Shown here: positions 33,015-33,245 of the stretch, piece after piece | Layout of the letters: each line of letters begins with the position of its first letter | How positions within the stretch are numbered: position 1 is the stretch's first letter | Source of the DNA: Solirubrobacterales bacterium | GTDB taxonomy: Bacteria; Actinomycetota; Thermoleophilia; Solirubrobacterales; Solirubrobacteraceae | NCBI GenBank assembly: GCA_019240655.1 | Contig: JAFAXX010000159.1 | Span: forward strand, 1-33,245 | Reading direction: 5' to 3' | DNA length: 33,245 bases | Position numbers and translations under genes: made by a program | Notes under the pieces: model-generated | The model's database searches: none | Told to the model about the DNA's origin: nothing | What the model saw: only the letters and a program-made list of their open reading frames with translations

Positions 33015-33245
<231 letters not shown>

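Overview
The window comes from a high-GC bacterium, most likely an actinobacterium of the Thermoleophilia/Solirubrobacterales type. The reasons are the strong G/C bias at third codon positions, many GTG starts, several genes without a clear ribosome binding site, SepF and YggT beside yggS/pgeF, GAAC-N4-GTTC SOS boxes of actinobacterial type, a MurA with Asp in place of the catalytic Cys, and a C-rich two-hairpin RNA resembling actinobacterial 6C RNA. The taxonomic placement is inference; no search was possible.

Layout. 1-2215 (+): two tandem secreted TIM-barrel glycosidase-like genes, the first cut by the window edge. 2305-11265 (-): a core operon transcribed right to left as rpsB, tsf, pyrH, frr, uppS, cdsA, dxr, rseP and then an acyl-CoA synthetase (fadD-type). 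It joins translation with isoprenoid, phospholipid and envelope functions, and most junctions overlap or nearly touch. 11266-11671: a gap holding a candidate + strand structured small RNA with two C-rich loops and a strong terminator. 11672-17470 (-): pcnB-like nucleotidyltransferase, pgeF, yggS, sepF, proC, yggT, lspA, rluD (division, envelope and housekeeping). 17496-18809 (+): membrane-anchored PQQ-type beta-propeller protein. 18824-19112 (+): an SOS box and a small protein with two zinc-finger-like modules around an AT-hook-like core. 19204-20298: a divergent TetR regulator and SnoaL-like protein with two matching operator palindromes between them. 20420-26018 (-): the compact histidine operon hisZ-G-D-B-H-A-F, with no hisC or hisI/E. 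26523-28920: a second pair of secreted glycosidases, one of them GH30-like, convergent and separated by a 3 x 25 bp tandem repeat. 29288-30586 (-): murA. 30696-31295 (+): an HD-domain protein.

31317-32535 is a degraded, low-density stretch. It holds a frameshifted STAS (anti-sigma factor antagonist) gene, the C-terminal scrap of an isocitrate/isopropylmalate dehydrogenase-family gene, and a second perfect SOS-box palindrome. 32624-33245 (-) is the end of an rRNA operon: 23S 3' end, 5S, then a single-TM miniprotein gene starting a few bases past 5S, whose 3' end is tandemly duplicated in frame.

The least ordinary items are the 6C-like RNA, the SOS-box/zinc-finger/AT-hook miniprotein and its possible second SOS partner near 32300, the frameshifted STAS gene, and the miniprotein attached to the rRNA operon. 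No CRISPR array, tRNA gene, transposase or prophage gene was seen.
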